A stretch of 64,000 nt of DNA from Helopsaltes ochotensis (lineage: Eukaryota > Chordata > Aves > Passeriformes > Locustellidae). Below, in pieces: positions 14,101 through 26,300 of the stretch (position 1 is the first letter of the stretch; each line of letters begins with the position of its first letter). The position numbers were made by a program, and so were the translations under genes. The notes under the pieces are model-generated. The model made no database searches. It saw only the letters and a program-made list of their open reading frames with translations, and was not told the DNA's origin. Location of the stretch: contig VXBM01000539.1 of NCBI GenBank assembly GCA_013400155.1, forward strand, positions 464,289 through 528,288, written 5' to 3'.

Positions 14101-17100
14101 TTCAAAGCTGTCTGAACAGCTTTATCTTTAAAGACAGCTGATCTTGAAAAATCTGTTAAAGAAGTACTTCTGTAAAAAAAAAAAAATCAGCACAAATTGA
14201 AGTTTTGGGGAAAATATTTTTAGGCATATCATGAAGGATTTTCAGTCTCACCCTGACACTGGATTCAGGCTTTTAAATTGCCACTATTATTTCTGTGCCT
14301 GCCATCCTTGCAAACCCCATTTCCACAAACCCTCTGCTTTGGTTTTGCCCCTATAAAATGGAACAACAGCACCTTCTTTATGCAGTTCTTCCCATGTTTT
14401 GCCTTTTTGGCCTGCAAACTCTTGAGACCAGAGTTCCTTCTTAAATATACTGTCTGGTTTTTCTGGACGCAAATGTTATTCAAGAAACATGCTGTAGCTT
14501 CACTGCAAGAAATTTATACTAATGTAATATTATTATAGGCTTTTTGATCAGAATTTCACAACATAATAAAAGAAAAATACATTTAGGAAGAGGAGCGTAT
14601 ATTGTGAGAATGATCATTTGTTTGACCTTAATCTGTCATTGGCAAAGCTTCCAGGCTGCACTGTATTAGCAGATGGATAATGGGCTCCAGCTGAAATTAC
14701 TTGCACAGTTAAGTACTTTATTTTCTCATTTTCTTACAGTGAGAGTCTCTAAGAACAGGGCTGGCATATCAACACTCACGTACATTCCTGCATAAACATG
14801 TTGGGCTCATTGTTTAGACCGTTTCAGTGAGAAGCTGAGGTGCTGCCATCTCTTCTCCAGTGCTTTGTTGGAGGAACAAAAGCTGGAGCCAGGTAGTCAC
14901 TATTGCTTTCCCTGGGGAGAGTGGGGAGCCTGGCACAAAAGTGCAGCACCTCATTTGGGACAGACTCCAAAGGACAGGGGGAGGGAGGTTTTTCACAGAC
15001 TTCACTGGATTTTGGAACATCTTCAGAGTTTTTATCTTAAAATAGCTTGCAAAGCTTCTCCGTATTGAGCTTTTCAGTGATGTCTTTGTGCTGTGTAGAG
15101 TGAAAGTAATTAAAAGAGAAAATTTACCACAGCAGTAAACAAAATTAGAAAATCACAAAATTCAGAGGAAATAGGATTCAGGCCATAAAACCAGAGAAAA
15201 CAATAGAATGAACACTCATTTTGCATGCATGCAATCTTATTGCCTATAACTTTTGTTAACAGGTTAAGGAGAGCTCTTGCAAAGATTTTTATTAAAGTGT
15301 AAGCAACATGAAGAACAAAAATGATCAATGCTGCTAATTACACATCTTCTGATAACTTTGACATCTCCAGAAAGGAATTCCTCACCACAACTGGATAAGA
15401 TTTGCATAGTTTTTGTCAAGATGACTACTCCCCTAAATGATTCAAATATTATTAGAGCAGAATTAAGTGATGTGCAATTCCTGACTGTGAACCAAGAATA
15501 GTCTCTCATTTGAACACCGACATGTAGAGAGTTATTGATTATAAATTAAAATGTTATAAGCAAATTGTGCACAAAGAAAGGGGTGCATACAAGGGGTTTG
15601 TTCAAGAATAATAAATTTATTTATTCAGAAATGATATAAAGAAATTTGCATGTATGAGAAAATTTCATGAATGGTAACAAAGATGCTTAGTAGTTACAGA
15701 AATGTTATTGTTTTCATGTGGTAGGAAATTGTAATTTGAAGCGGGCTTCTTTCCTTAGCATATAAATGTGACATAACTGTTCCAAATGACACAGGGTAAT
15801 TTTAATGAAACTTAATTGAAATAAATTGAAAGGCAGGTTGGATTTGGTACTCCCATCTCTATTATATTAATTCTGCTTATATTAACCAGAGACAAAAGAA
15901 ATTCATTTGACTATGCTTTATTCCTAACAGAATCATGGGTAAATGACATTCAAAGAAAATTGAAAAAGAAAAGAAGAGCAGATTCCCTGCTTAGAGTTGT
16001 AGAAGCTGAACAGAAAAGGGAAATTTTTTTTAATAAGGAAAATATGTAGCAACCAGTCAAATAACCATAGATTTTGCAGGTCAGATGGGAGTTTAGTGAT
16101 GTCTAGCAAGTCCCTAGTGTGGTTCACTGTGGGAGCAGTATGGCCAGGTATCCAGTGGTCAGTCTAGAAGCAAGTAAAAAAATCTGGAAAGACCTGAGTC
16201 CTGTGGATGTAGAGCAGAATCAAGTAAGCTATGGCATGAAGTTACAAAGAAATACAATGAATGCTGAATAAAAACCATATTCGATCAGGAGCCACAGGTA
16301 TTTCAAAGAGACACAAAGCTTTGATCAGTTTGATGTCCCTAAAAGATTTCCTACCCCTCAGGTGGCAGAACCTGCAAACATAGCAGCCTGGAGTCTTGGT
16401 GGCTTGCCCACACCTTTGCCGCTCAATTACTCCAGGCCTGAAACTGTGCATGGCCTAGTGAAACCTGGTTAATTGGGACTGGGATACTGGGCTAGAGAAG
16501 GAATTTAAAGACTTAGAAAATTGCTTTGAGGTTCTCTGCTGGCAAATATATGTTCTAGTGAGGGCAGGGCATCTGCGACATTTCTGCTACTGCCATGCAG
16601 GGCACACAAAGCTCCAATGACAGGTGTGGCAAGTCCTTCTAGATTGCTTGTGGCTACACATGATTGATAATAGAGCAGAGGCAGATGGGATATTTTTTAT
16701 TTAACTTAGGGAAGCAAACAGCCTAGGCTATGTCAGCATTAAAAATTACATATTGTTATAAGAGCAACCCTAAATGTTGATGAGCTCCCTAAATCCATGT
16801 TGTATGAAGCTTAGGATGACACATAGATTCAAGGCTCACAGCATTCCTGTACCCTTCTGATGCAGGGAGGGAGGTAGGGCGCTCTCTGTCCACATCAAAA
16901 AACACCAAGGGCATGAGATTCTTACACGGACATCTGAGACAGTTGTGTGGGCTCCAGCTACCGTCAGTGGAGTCTTGAAAGGGGAGTCAGTGGAGATTGG
17001 GTATGACTGCTGTCCACTGACAGCTTTAGATGGATGCTAGACCTGGCCCAGAGAGAGGTGCTGCACTGTGGTCACCCGAAATTCAGGAATAAAAGCCCTA

Positions 17101-19800
17101 CCCAGCTTGTTAGCAATTAGCCTGAACATTAAAGCTCTACCAAGGCTGCAGATCTCATTGGCACACAAGAGGGATAGTCACATATTTCTTGTACAATTGG
17201 ACACTGTCTTATTTGAACACTGCTGTTGGTCTGAGCTGGTAAGAATTCATTAAAGGGTTGAGAGAAAAGGTGCTAAAGATTATGCATGTGAGGTGTGAGT
17301 GAATAAGAGATTGGTGAAACTAGATAATCCCTGAAGAGGCACATGGAATTTAATTTCCTTTTAAAAGGTAATTTTTTTCATCTTCTAGCAACCTTGTAGT
17401 GTGATGTCTGTTGATCCAGTCTAGATAGTTATATTCTGAGTTCAGGTGCTGGATCAGGTGTGAAATCATGAAATTATTTTTGTTTGTTTTGAGCTAACGT
17501 TTTTGCAAGCTAAAATTGCTTGCAAAAACTATACAAAACTGCAGTTTTGTTGGACATAATATTTACAGGGAACATTTTGTCTAGTTCCGAAGAGTCCCCA
17601 GACTTTGCATAAATCAGCAAGCGCTGGCATTTTCTTAATGTCACTAATGACATTTTGGCCAAGAGGGTCTCAGCTGACTTTATTTACTACGGAATAACAC
17701 AAGGCATGTCCTTAGGGGAATTACTGCATCACTGGGTTTGTTTACATTACTCTTTAAGCTGTCATCCCCAGCAAGTGTAATTAGCTGCCCAGTGAAACAA
17801 GATCTTTCATTACCATCTTTCCTAATGCTTAACGTAGGAATAATTCTCTGGTATGTCTGTTATATATGGAGTAAACAAAATATTTCCTTCTCAGTGGGGT
17901 GAATAAAGTTACCATTGTCAAACGCTGAATGACAAAAGACAGAGTTTGCCCAAAGGCACTGTTTTGGGGGGATAACTGAGGGAAACTGACATTGATCTGA
18001 TGCAATGTTGCAGAGGTTATTATATGGCAAATTTAGCAAAGAACATATTATTCCAGGCCCTTACAGAATTATATCCACCAAGGGGCCAGTTAAGAAAGTA
18101 AAATCTCTTTCCAGGAGGGAGAGGACCATGCTGAGTATTCGATAACAACTGTGTTGTTACTCCAGCGCTGGTGATGGATTAAGCCATGGTTAATGTAACG
18201 TAGCTGAACTCACAGCCACTGATACAAAACAGGAGGGAGGTCTGGTGCAAGGCTACCCGCTGTTCTGCTCTCTGGAGAACAAGGAGAGCGTGCTTACTGT
18301 AAGAGTTGCGTGCCTTAGTCACAGCATCCAGCCAAGTTGATTGCTTTCGGTATCAGTGTTCAGTTCCTCAGAAATAGGAAGAGGGTAAAAAGTGCTTTCA
18401 CAGAGCCAGAGAGGTTTTAACAAAAATACCTAAATCACTTATGAACCAGATTTGCATTTTGACTAGTGGGCAATAGGAGACCACTTCAGGACTGTTGTGA
18501 TCCTGCAGCCAGGATATCTGGCCTCCTACCATCAGGGCAGTTCAACCACAACTCTGAATGTGAGCAGCATTTTAGGACAGTGTCATAGTGTTAAATACTC
18601 CACCTTAATTACTTTTTCCCCAGTGAATGTATATTGCCCTCTTCTTTCTGATCAGGTCAGTCTCAGCCTAACTGGAGGGGTGTGCTGCTACACAATGGTG
18701 CCTTTTGCCACGTTGTGCTCCTAAGGTCTTGACATCTTATTTCTTCACTGCACAGGCTGTGTAAGGACAAGGCTGTGCTAGCCCTGATATCCCACTGGTA
18801 TCAGAATAGCATCATTAGAGGGCTCAACATAATAAAATGTGCTAAGAGCCAAGGGATGTAAAAAAATAAGTATCTGACATCTGAGCAAGGCTTCAGTGCA
18901 TACGACCTGTGCTTTCCATGCTCCAGAGGTTAATTATTTGTCTGGTAAAAATATTGTCTCAAATGACGTGTTCCCCAGGAGGTTAAAATGCCCCCTCTTC
19001 AATGGGGTTACTGATTCCCTTTACCATTATGAAAATTGCATCAAGTTTCACTGGAGAATAAGGTAGAGGGGATGGAACCGCTCATTAGTGCAGGGTCCGT
19101 GACCCATGACTCAGCTTCCATAGGCAGTGAAGGCAGTAAAAACTGAGGAGGGGTGTCAGAAAAAATGGAAAAGCAATCCTGACATTTCTTTTCAAAAATC
19201 CAAATGGTGAGCCATTTCTCCATGTAAGAGTTGTTTGATTTATAGAAGGTACAGCTTTGTTAATATTTTTGGGCAAATGAATAATGGGTGGCTTTGTTTT
19301 TTGTTTGTTTATTTGATCAAAAAGAAAGTTACAGAAAAATAAGTAAGCAAACCATTACTTTTATCAGGCTAACACCAATGCAAAGAAAGGGGGCAATTAG
19401 ATGCTGACACCATCAGGTTGCACCAGGGGAGAGGTCAGTACAATGCTCATTGGTCCTCCTTTGAAATGCTCGTCCCTTCTTGTCTAAACCTAGTTGCCTG
19501 ATTTTCCTTTGAACTGTTCAACAAGTGTATGGCAGTTGGAAAAGTCTGGAGGAAACACAAGACATCCCATCACTTAAACTGTTCATCTACAGTGGTATCA
19601 GCAGGTACAGCCTGGTTGATGGCACGTGGCATGAAGAGAGGAAAATTTGCCTTGAGTTGTGCACGGAATAAAAGTAACCTGGAATGCTGGTGTAACGAAG
19701 AAGAAACTAAACAATTCTAGACCACAAGGAATTTAAACATGCTTCAGAGGGATTAATTAACTGCATGTTAATTAATGGTCCAGGTATGTACAGCAATTAT
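8191..19800. other. Intergenic, no gene recognised
   Basis: No coding block with family similarity. Holds the 14096-14153 stem-loop, two adjacent dyads at 17499-17550, a TAATTA-rich inverted repeat at 19752-19776 and short direct repeats near 11.7 and 11.9 kb. Regulatory or non-coding RNA content cannot be judged from one sequence. Confidence 0.6.
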
Positions 19801-20230
19801 TCCATAGAATCACAGAATCGTTTAGTTAGGACGAGAGCTCAAATATCATCAAGTTCAACCATTAACCCTTGACTGCAAAGCCCACCACTAAACCATGTCC
19901 CCAGGCACCACATATACACATTTTTGGAACATTTATAAGAATGGTAATTTCACCACATCTATGGGCAGGCTATTCCAATACCAAACATTACTTTCCATAA
20001 GTAATGTTTTTCCTAATATCCACTCTAAACCTCCTCTGGTGCATCACCTCTCATTCTGTCACTTATTACTATTGAGAAGAGATCAACCCCCACCTGGCTA
20101 CAGCCTCCTTTCAGGCAGTTGTAGAGAGCCGTGCGTGCCTCCTGAACTTCCTTTCCTCCAGGGTAAACATCCCCAGCTCCCTCAGCTGCTCCTTACAAGA
20201 CTTGTGCTCTAGTCCCCTAGTTCCAGCCCA
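19801..20230 (-). mobile_element. CR1 LINE 3' fragment
   Basis: Starts CATAGAATCACAGAATC, the reverse complement of the CR1 3' tail, and continues through recognisable CR1 3' sequence (for example CTCCAGGGTAAACATCCCCAG). It is truncated at the element's 5' side near 20230 and diverged from consensus. Open frames here are not genes. Confidence 0.9.
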
Positions 20231-22199
20231 AAAGAGATGAAATAAGTGACTCGTGGTCCTGCTCATTGCTTCTTTTCCTGAATCCCCTGGTATTTGTGTT
20301 TCTTTGCTACAGGATGAGTATCTTGCCTTGAATAGCAGAGGGGGAGGTCAGTCTCAGCATTCACATATCCTTCATCCCCTCTCAGGATCTTGTCTTGGCT
20401 GGAGAGCCTCTTACGAGGAAGAGCTGGGCATGATGCTAGTCTGACACCAGGGAATTTGCAGATGATCTGTAATCTAAGAACCTTCCAATTACTTGTATCC
20501 CTTCAAGACTGAAACCTACATATGAAACAGAAAAGGTGCACCAAAAAAGAAAAAGCTGCTGTCAGTTTGTCCCATGTTGTCTCAGATACTTCTTCCTCAT
20601 CAGGGGAAGGATTCCTCACACTCTTCCCCTGCTCCAGCCTTGGGTCCATCTCTATGGTGCTCTTAAATGTTTTAGTTAAGAAACCTTAATAAAAATCAAA
20701 CAAACTCCGATATGCAAAACAAGTTAGACTTGGTTTCTTTAACCCTGCTTTCAAGAAAGTGACTGATGATTCACTGCTAACCTGGTCAAACAGCCTCCCA
20801 TCAGAGGCAGGATCTTGATTTTTGCTTTAATAAAGAAGTAAAAGAAAAGGTTTTTTGCAAATTCTTGTTGAAGAATCTTAAAACACTACACAGAGAGGAA
20901 AAAAAAAACCAAACATACAGAGCTATGGTTCTTTGTTTCTTGGAAGAATACCTGGAATGTGAAGGGAAATAGTTTTTATAATAGAAGAACATGCTATGTG
21001 ATGTCCTTCCCAAGCAATTATATCCTTTCACAGTAATGCTTTCATGAAAGATAATCTGATGAAATTCCTTTGGTCAGGAGCCTATTTTTAATTAAATACC
21101 CTAAGGATAGCTCTTTTAGCTATTTAACTTTGAGCTATTTAACTCACTCGGGTTTAATGTCTGTCAGTAAACCCTGAGTAATTCACATGTTCAAAGAAGC
21201 TGAATTTATGAGTAAATCCTAACTCACCTCAGCCTGAATCTGTGGTTTAGCAGAGGGGTTATAAAGGGAGTTAAGGAGTCCCTCTCTGCTACACAGACCT
21301 CTGGAGACTGGGGAAGCACCTGGGTGTCCAGTATGGGACACTTTCAGGTGGACCACTGGTCTGATGCCATGCAGCTATTCTGAGGCCCCTGTGCCTGATC
21401 TTCCTAGAGTTTCACCTTTTTCATACTCAGCCATCTTGGAGCTCAGACATGCTCTCCAGAATTGTTTATGCACAAGTCTAACAATAAGCAGCCAAACACA
21501 TCGGGGAAACCAATCAGGGATTTAGGCTGCTAACATCTTAAATACAAAGGGGGCCTGAAATTTATACATACATAGATGCAATAAAATTGAAGGTTATTCA
21601 CACATTAAATGCATACTTGGGTGCAGCCAACAGAGGCAGCTGTTTGGGCAGCAGTCTGCATTCTGCTTTGGGAGCTTCTGGATCTTCCAGGGACAAGGTC
21701 CAGGATCATTGGATACACCTGGGAAATGCTGAGAAACCAGAGAGTGCCTGCTGCTGTCAGGCAAGAACGAGGGAAGGGGAGCTACCAGGGGTGGGCTCAA
21801 GGAAGCTCTGGCAGCTTCTAATTATCATGATCAGCTGCCCTTAACCCAGCATGCCTGTGGCCTTTGTGGCAGCTGCCCATCCTTAGAAGGGTGAAGCACG
21901 TTTAGCCAGTGCTCAGGGGAGGACTACACGAGAGCCCTGGCTTGGAGCATAGCTCCAAGGCAGCAGAGCAGAAGGGAGGGGGCTTCAGTGGGATTTTTAG
22001 TGTTGTGACAGTCTCAGTTATGGTGATGACGTGTCACAGGGCAGTCTGTCTGGCAGATGTTGGAGCAGCTGTTCCTGCCAGGGCAGCAGCCTGAGGCAGA
22101 CTCTGGACAGCAGATGAAGGCCTGGGCTGTGGGATGTGCCTGAAGCATCTCTCTGATGCCCAAGAGATGGCCTGCTGTCCTGCCAGATGTGTGCTATCT
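20231..22199. other. Intergenic, no gene recognised
   Basis: Mixed AT-rich and moderately GC-rich sequence. The last few hundred bases may be decayed 5' CR1 sequence. Tandem copies of AGCTATTTAACT occur near 21118-21145. Confidence 0.5.
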
Positions 22200-22290
22200 T
22201 GGAAGATATGCAAATGAAATAGAGGAGTTACAGGTGGAAGTGAACAAGCTGTGCAGCATCAGAGAGGCCAAAAAAGGAGATAGATGAGTA
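22200..22290 (+). mobile_element. Probable CR1 ORF1-like remnant
   Basis: Translates as EIEELQVEVNKLCSIREAKK before a stop. This resembles the coiled-coil segment of avian CR1 ORF1 proteins (a LxxEVxRLRSIREsEKEID-type motif). A one-base shift is needed to continue. The sequence either side (about 22090-22730) probably belongs to the same decayed element but is not individually recognisable. Confidence 0.5.
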
Positions 22291-22734
22291 TTTTTATAGG
22301 GAAAAAAAAGGAAGGTTCCTCCCACTAATGTGAGGACCTCTAGACCACAACTGCAGTAGAGAAGCAGGCGGTATCCACCACTAATATTGAGGTAAGTGCA
22401 ACTGCTGGAGAATGGGAAGGATGGAAGTTCAGAACTTCTGTCATTAAGGACATGCTCCTGCCCCCATCTAAGGGCTTAAAACTGGGAGATGCATTCCCTG
22501 CCCTCAAAGCTGATGAGGAGTCAGGTATGCCTTCAGGCAAAGAACCTGCTCCATCTGACCCTAAGCCATGCAAGACTCTGGGATGAAATGGTGAGCCCGT
22601 GCAAACAGGTGCCTCCCTGCTGCAGGGGACAGAGGCACCCATCTGCCGATCTGACCATCACCTACAGCAGTCTGCTGCCTGTGCCATGACTGGGGATGCC
22701 ATGGAGGGAGTGCTGAAACTCCTCCATCCCTCTG

Positions 22735-23313
22735 GCCGCTATCCTCTGCAGGCCAAGGGAGGTGATTCTTCCCCTCTGCTCAGCAGTGGTGAGGTCACAA
22801 CTAGCACACTGTTGGTCTGAGCTCCTCAGTGTAAGAGAGATGAGACATTGGTGCATTGGAGAAAGACCATATAAGGTCCAGGTACAAAGATGATGGGCTA
22901 GAGCATCTCTTAGGGAAAGGCTGAGTGAGCTGGGATCCTTTAGCCTGGAGAGGAGAAGGCTCATGGTTGAACTTATCAATATGTGTATATAAATACAGGA
23001 GGAAGGGTGTTAAGATGCAGTGAGACGTGTTACAGTGATGCCTGGTGAGAGAGTCAGAGCAAAGCATAAAAACTGAAACACAGCATGTTTCCCCTGAAGA
23101 TCAGAAAACATTTTAACTGTGAGGATGACTGAATGCTGGCCCAGAGAAGTGTTGCCCAGAAAAGTGGTGGAGTTCCTGGAGATATTCAAAAGCTGCTTGG
23201 AAATGGTCCTGGGCATCTGGCTCTAGCTGATCCTGTCTTGATAGGGGTGGGGAAAAGTTGCATGAGATTATCTTCAGAGGTCCCTTTCAATCTCAGCCCT
23301 TCTGTGATTCTTC
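22735..23313 (+). mobile_element. CR1 LINE 3' fragment
   Basis: Contains AAAGATGATGGGCTAGAGCATC, GAAAGGCTGAGTGAGCTGGG, AGCCTGGAGAGGAGAAGGCTC and a terminal CTTCTGTGATTCTT, all typical of the CR1 3' end in plus orientation. Decayed, with internal divergence near 22970-23110. Confidence 0.88.
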
Positions 23314-26300
23314 CTATTATAGCCACAGGGCTTTCTGATGGCAAGACTAGGAACATGTTAAGCATTACTGTGATATTTCACTTTTTGAGTTCACTTCAAG
23401 TTTTTCACGGTATCAGAAAAGTAAATTTACAGTGGGCTACCTTGAGACAATACTCTAATGAGAATATGCTCATTACAGATGGAGCTGTCTGAACCCATTA
23501 ATTGTAGAGAAGAGCGTGTCTGACAAACAGTCCTCAGAGTATTTAAAAGCCCTTTGCCTGATTACAGCACAAGCTGAGAGACAAACCTAAAGGTGTAGCC
23601 TCCCATGTAACATGCTATAGATTGCCACACCACATCAAATGGGCAGCCACTCAGCAGCCCCAGTGGTCTGGCTGTGGTTATCTCATGGTGGTACACACGT
23701 TATATTAATTTATTCAGCAGCTGGAAAGGAGGCTACATTGTGAGGCTAACCTAGAACACGGGCTGTGTGCACACAGCCTAAAAATAGAGGTGGCCATATT
23801 GTCGGTGGTACAGTGAGTTTACTTTAATTTTGGGCTGACACCTGGGGCCAATAACAGCCAATGGAGCCATGTCAGAAAAATAGACTATAAAAAACTATAC
23901 ATTTTTATCTGTTTTAAATATAGCTACATATCTTTATGCTCCCTAGTCTTTCTAAAGAGGAAAGACATAGTACTTGAGTCTTCTACTGAAAATTTATTTT
24001 GTTTACAGGTATTGATAAAATAACCCCCATAGTAAACAGAAGATTTATTCAGTTTCTTTGAGGGAAGTGAAGCAACTTACAGCATAATGTATTCCTCAGG
24101 TCATACAATGTATTCATCTTCCTTTTAGAAATACAAATAAAACCTATCCACTAGGTACAAGCCTCCCTTTCCTGAAAGTTCCTTGAAAAAATATTGTCTG
24201 GATTAGGAGTCAAGCTTCTTTTTAATCTACCAAAGCAAAGCTTGTAACACCAACACAGGCAAGGTTTGAATGCTGCTAATAAGGTAATCAGTGAAGCTCA
24301 GTTTCTCCTGATCTTTGATATATTAAAACAATTGACATGAAGTTTCTGATTAATAAGTACTTGCTGAAATCCTCACTTTAATCAAGCTCACTTGTTTTTT
24401 ACTAAGCTTGAACACATGTTCTGATCACAGTCAGTCAACACGGTTTTATTTAAAAACAACATAAAAGTCTTAATTTAGCATACTGTTGAAAGTACAATTA
24501 ATGCATCTTAAACATTGTAACAATTTATTTTTACTATTAAGGTAGGATATTTCTTTACTGATACTAAGAGCAACTAGGATTTAATCTATAATGTTAAAGA
24601 AACCCAGTTATTACAACCAGCCACATCCTGAAAATGGTCACAACCAGCAGACTGACAGTCAAATTGGGTTGTTTGGTTGAACTGCTGCAGTATTGCCATA
24701 TTGTTAATCACCAATTTCCACAGCAGCAAATTTTCTTTCTGGTGCTTTTAATGTCTCCCTTGATTCTTTCATAGAGCTCTGGTTGTCTTTTAGGCATAAA
24801 ACTGTCTTGTTAAAACTATGCTTAACAGTCTGTAATGGCTGTTTCAAGCATTTTTTCCTTTCCATAATTTTTACAATGTGTTTAGGAATACAATACAGCG
24901 CAGGGAATAGCAAATGCATTTATGTCCAGCTTGAGTATTAATTGGGAGTCTTAATACTTACCCTGTTTCAAAGTACAGGTATCTCTTTGAAAGGCTGTCC
25001 TTTGCCTAATCCATTCTTTTACTCTGTGCTTGGGGGCGGGGGGGGCTCAAAATGCTTCCCTAAATGTGAACCTTTGCTCTGGATATTTGGGAAGTTGTCC
25101 CAGATCTGGGCACCTGGGAAGCTGAGGGCTCCAGCAAGGGTTTGTGTGCTCATACATGATGGGGTGAAAGTGCTGCTGTGCATTGAGACCCACAAGCAAC
25201 ATCTGTGAAGCCACTAAAACAGGTCAAGTCCCGTTTTCTGAGCTGAACTGGCACGGCAGCGAGCAGGCACACAGCTCTTCCCTCCCACCACCCAGAACCA
25301 CACATCTGCGTCCAGAATGACAGGAGCAGCCCCACTAGTCGTACCTGTCCAGTGCCTGGCAGCACTTTGGATGAGTGATGTGCTGGTGACCATGCAGGAG
25401 CTTTGCAGGGCTGGTGGCTGGCACTGAGTAGGGAAAATCGTAGCTCCAGATGCTGTGGGTACTGAGACTGTGTGGAGCTGGCAGTTTGGGAGCGGACACA
25501 GAAGCCCAAAACAGCTAGCTGCAGAAGAAAGACCAAGCAGAGTGGGTTGATGAGGTGAATTAAACTGCTTGTTAAATAATTAAGCTCCCCCAAGAAAGCA
25601 CCTGTTAGTGAGAGGATGGAGAATGTTCATGTTTGGGGATGTTTTCTGTTTGTTTTGATTTTTTTTTTTTAAACAGACTTTGTGTTCTATATTTGTGCCA
25701 CAAATGAGGATGGCTAAATAAAACTTTTTAGGAACTTCAACAACCTAGATGCTTTCTGGGGAAATTTTTGGCATAAAGTAAATTGTTAATAATACTGTAA
25801 TGTGATTATAATAATGAGTAGGCATAGTAGGCTATTTTATAATATGCCTCAATTTTTTTAATAGATATATTGTATATAGGTCCTGCTAAAAAGAGTATTC
25901 TGTCCTGGAGAACTTAAAGTCTAAGGTTCTAGTCCTGTAATTTGCAGCATATGAGTGCATTTCTTAATCTGCATGCACTGCCAATGCAATCAGTTACATG
26001 GCAGCAGTCAGTCTCAGGCTATGGTTTTCCTAGAAGCAGAACTGAAAATTGCCTGGGAGGACCCACTACTTATTTTTTTAAAAATTAGCTAATATCTCTT
26101 ATTTTCTTGTAACATTGAGGCAGCTTTCACTTTAGGAAGCGCAGGGCAGTGTAGGGCAGCTCCCATAACTCACTGTGATTGCCAGGGGGTACTGTTGTGA
26201 TGAGTCTCTGTAAATCCCAGAAGGTTTCTGGGATATACTGTGCCTTTCCCTTAATACAGAAATGGTTATTTACAGCCAGCAACCAAACTGAGTACAGAGA

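Noticed and set aside
25150..25593. 147-codon minus-strand frame
   Set aside because: No motif and no exon-like boundaries; treated as chance.
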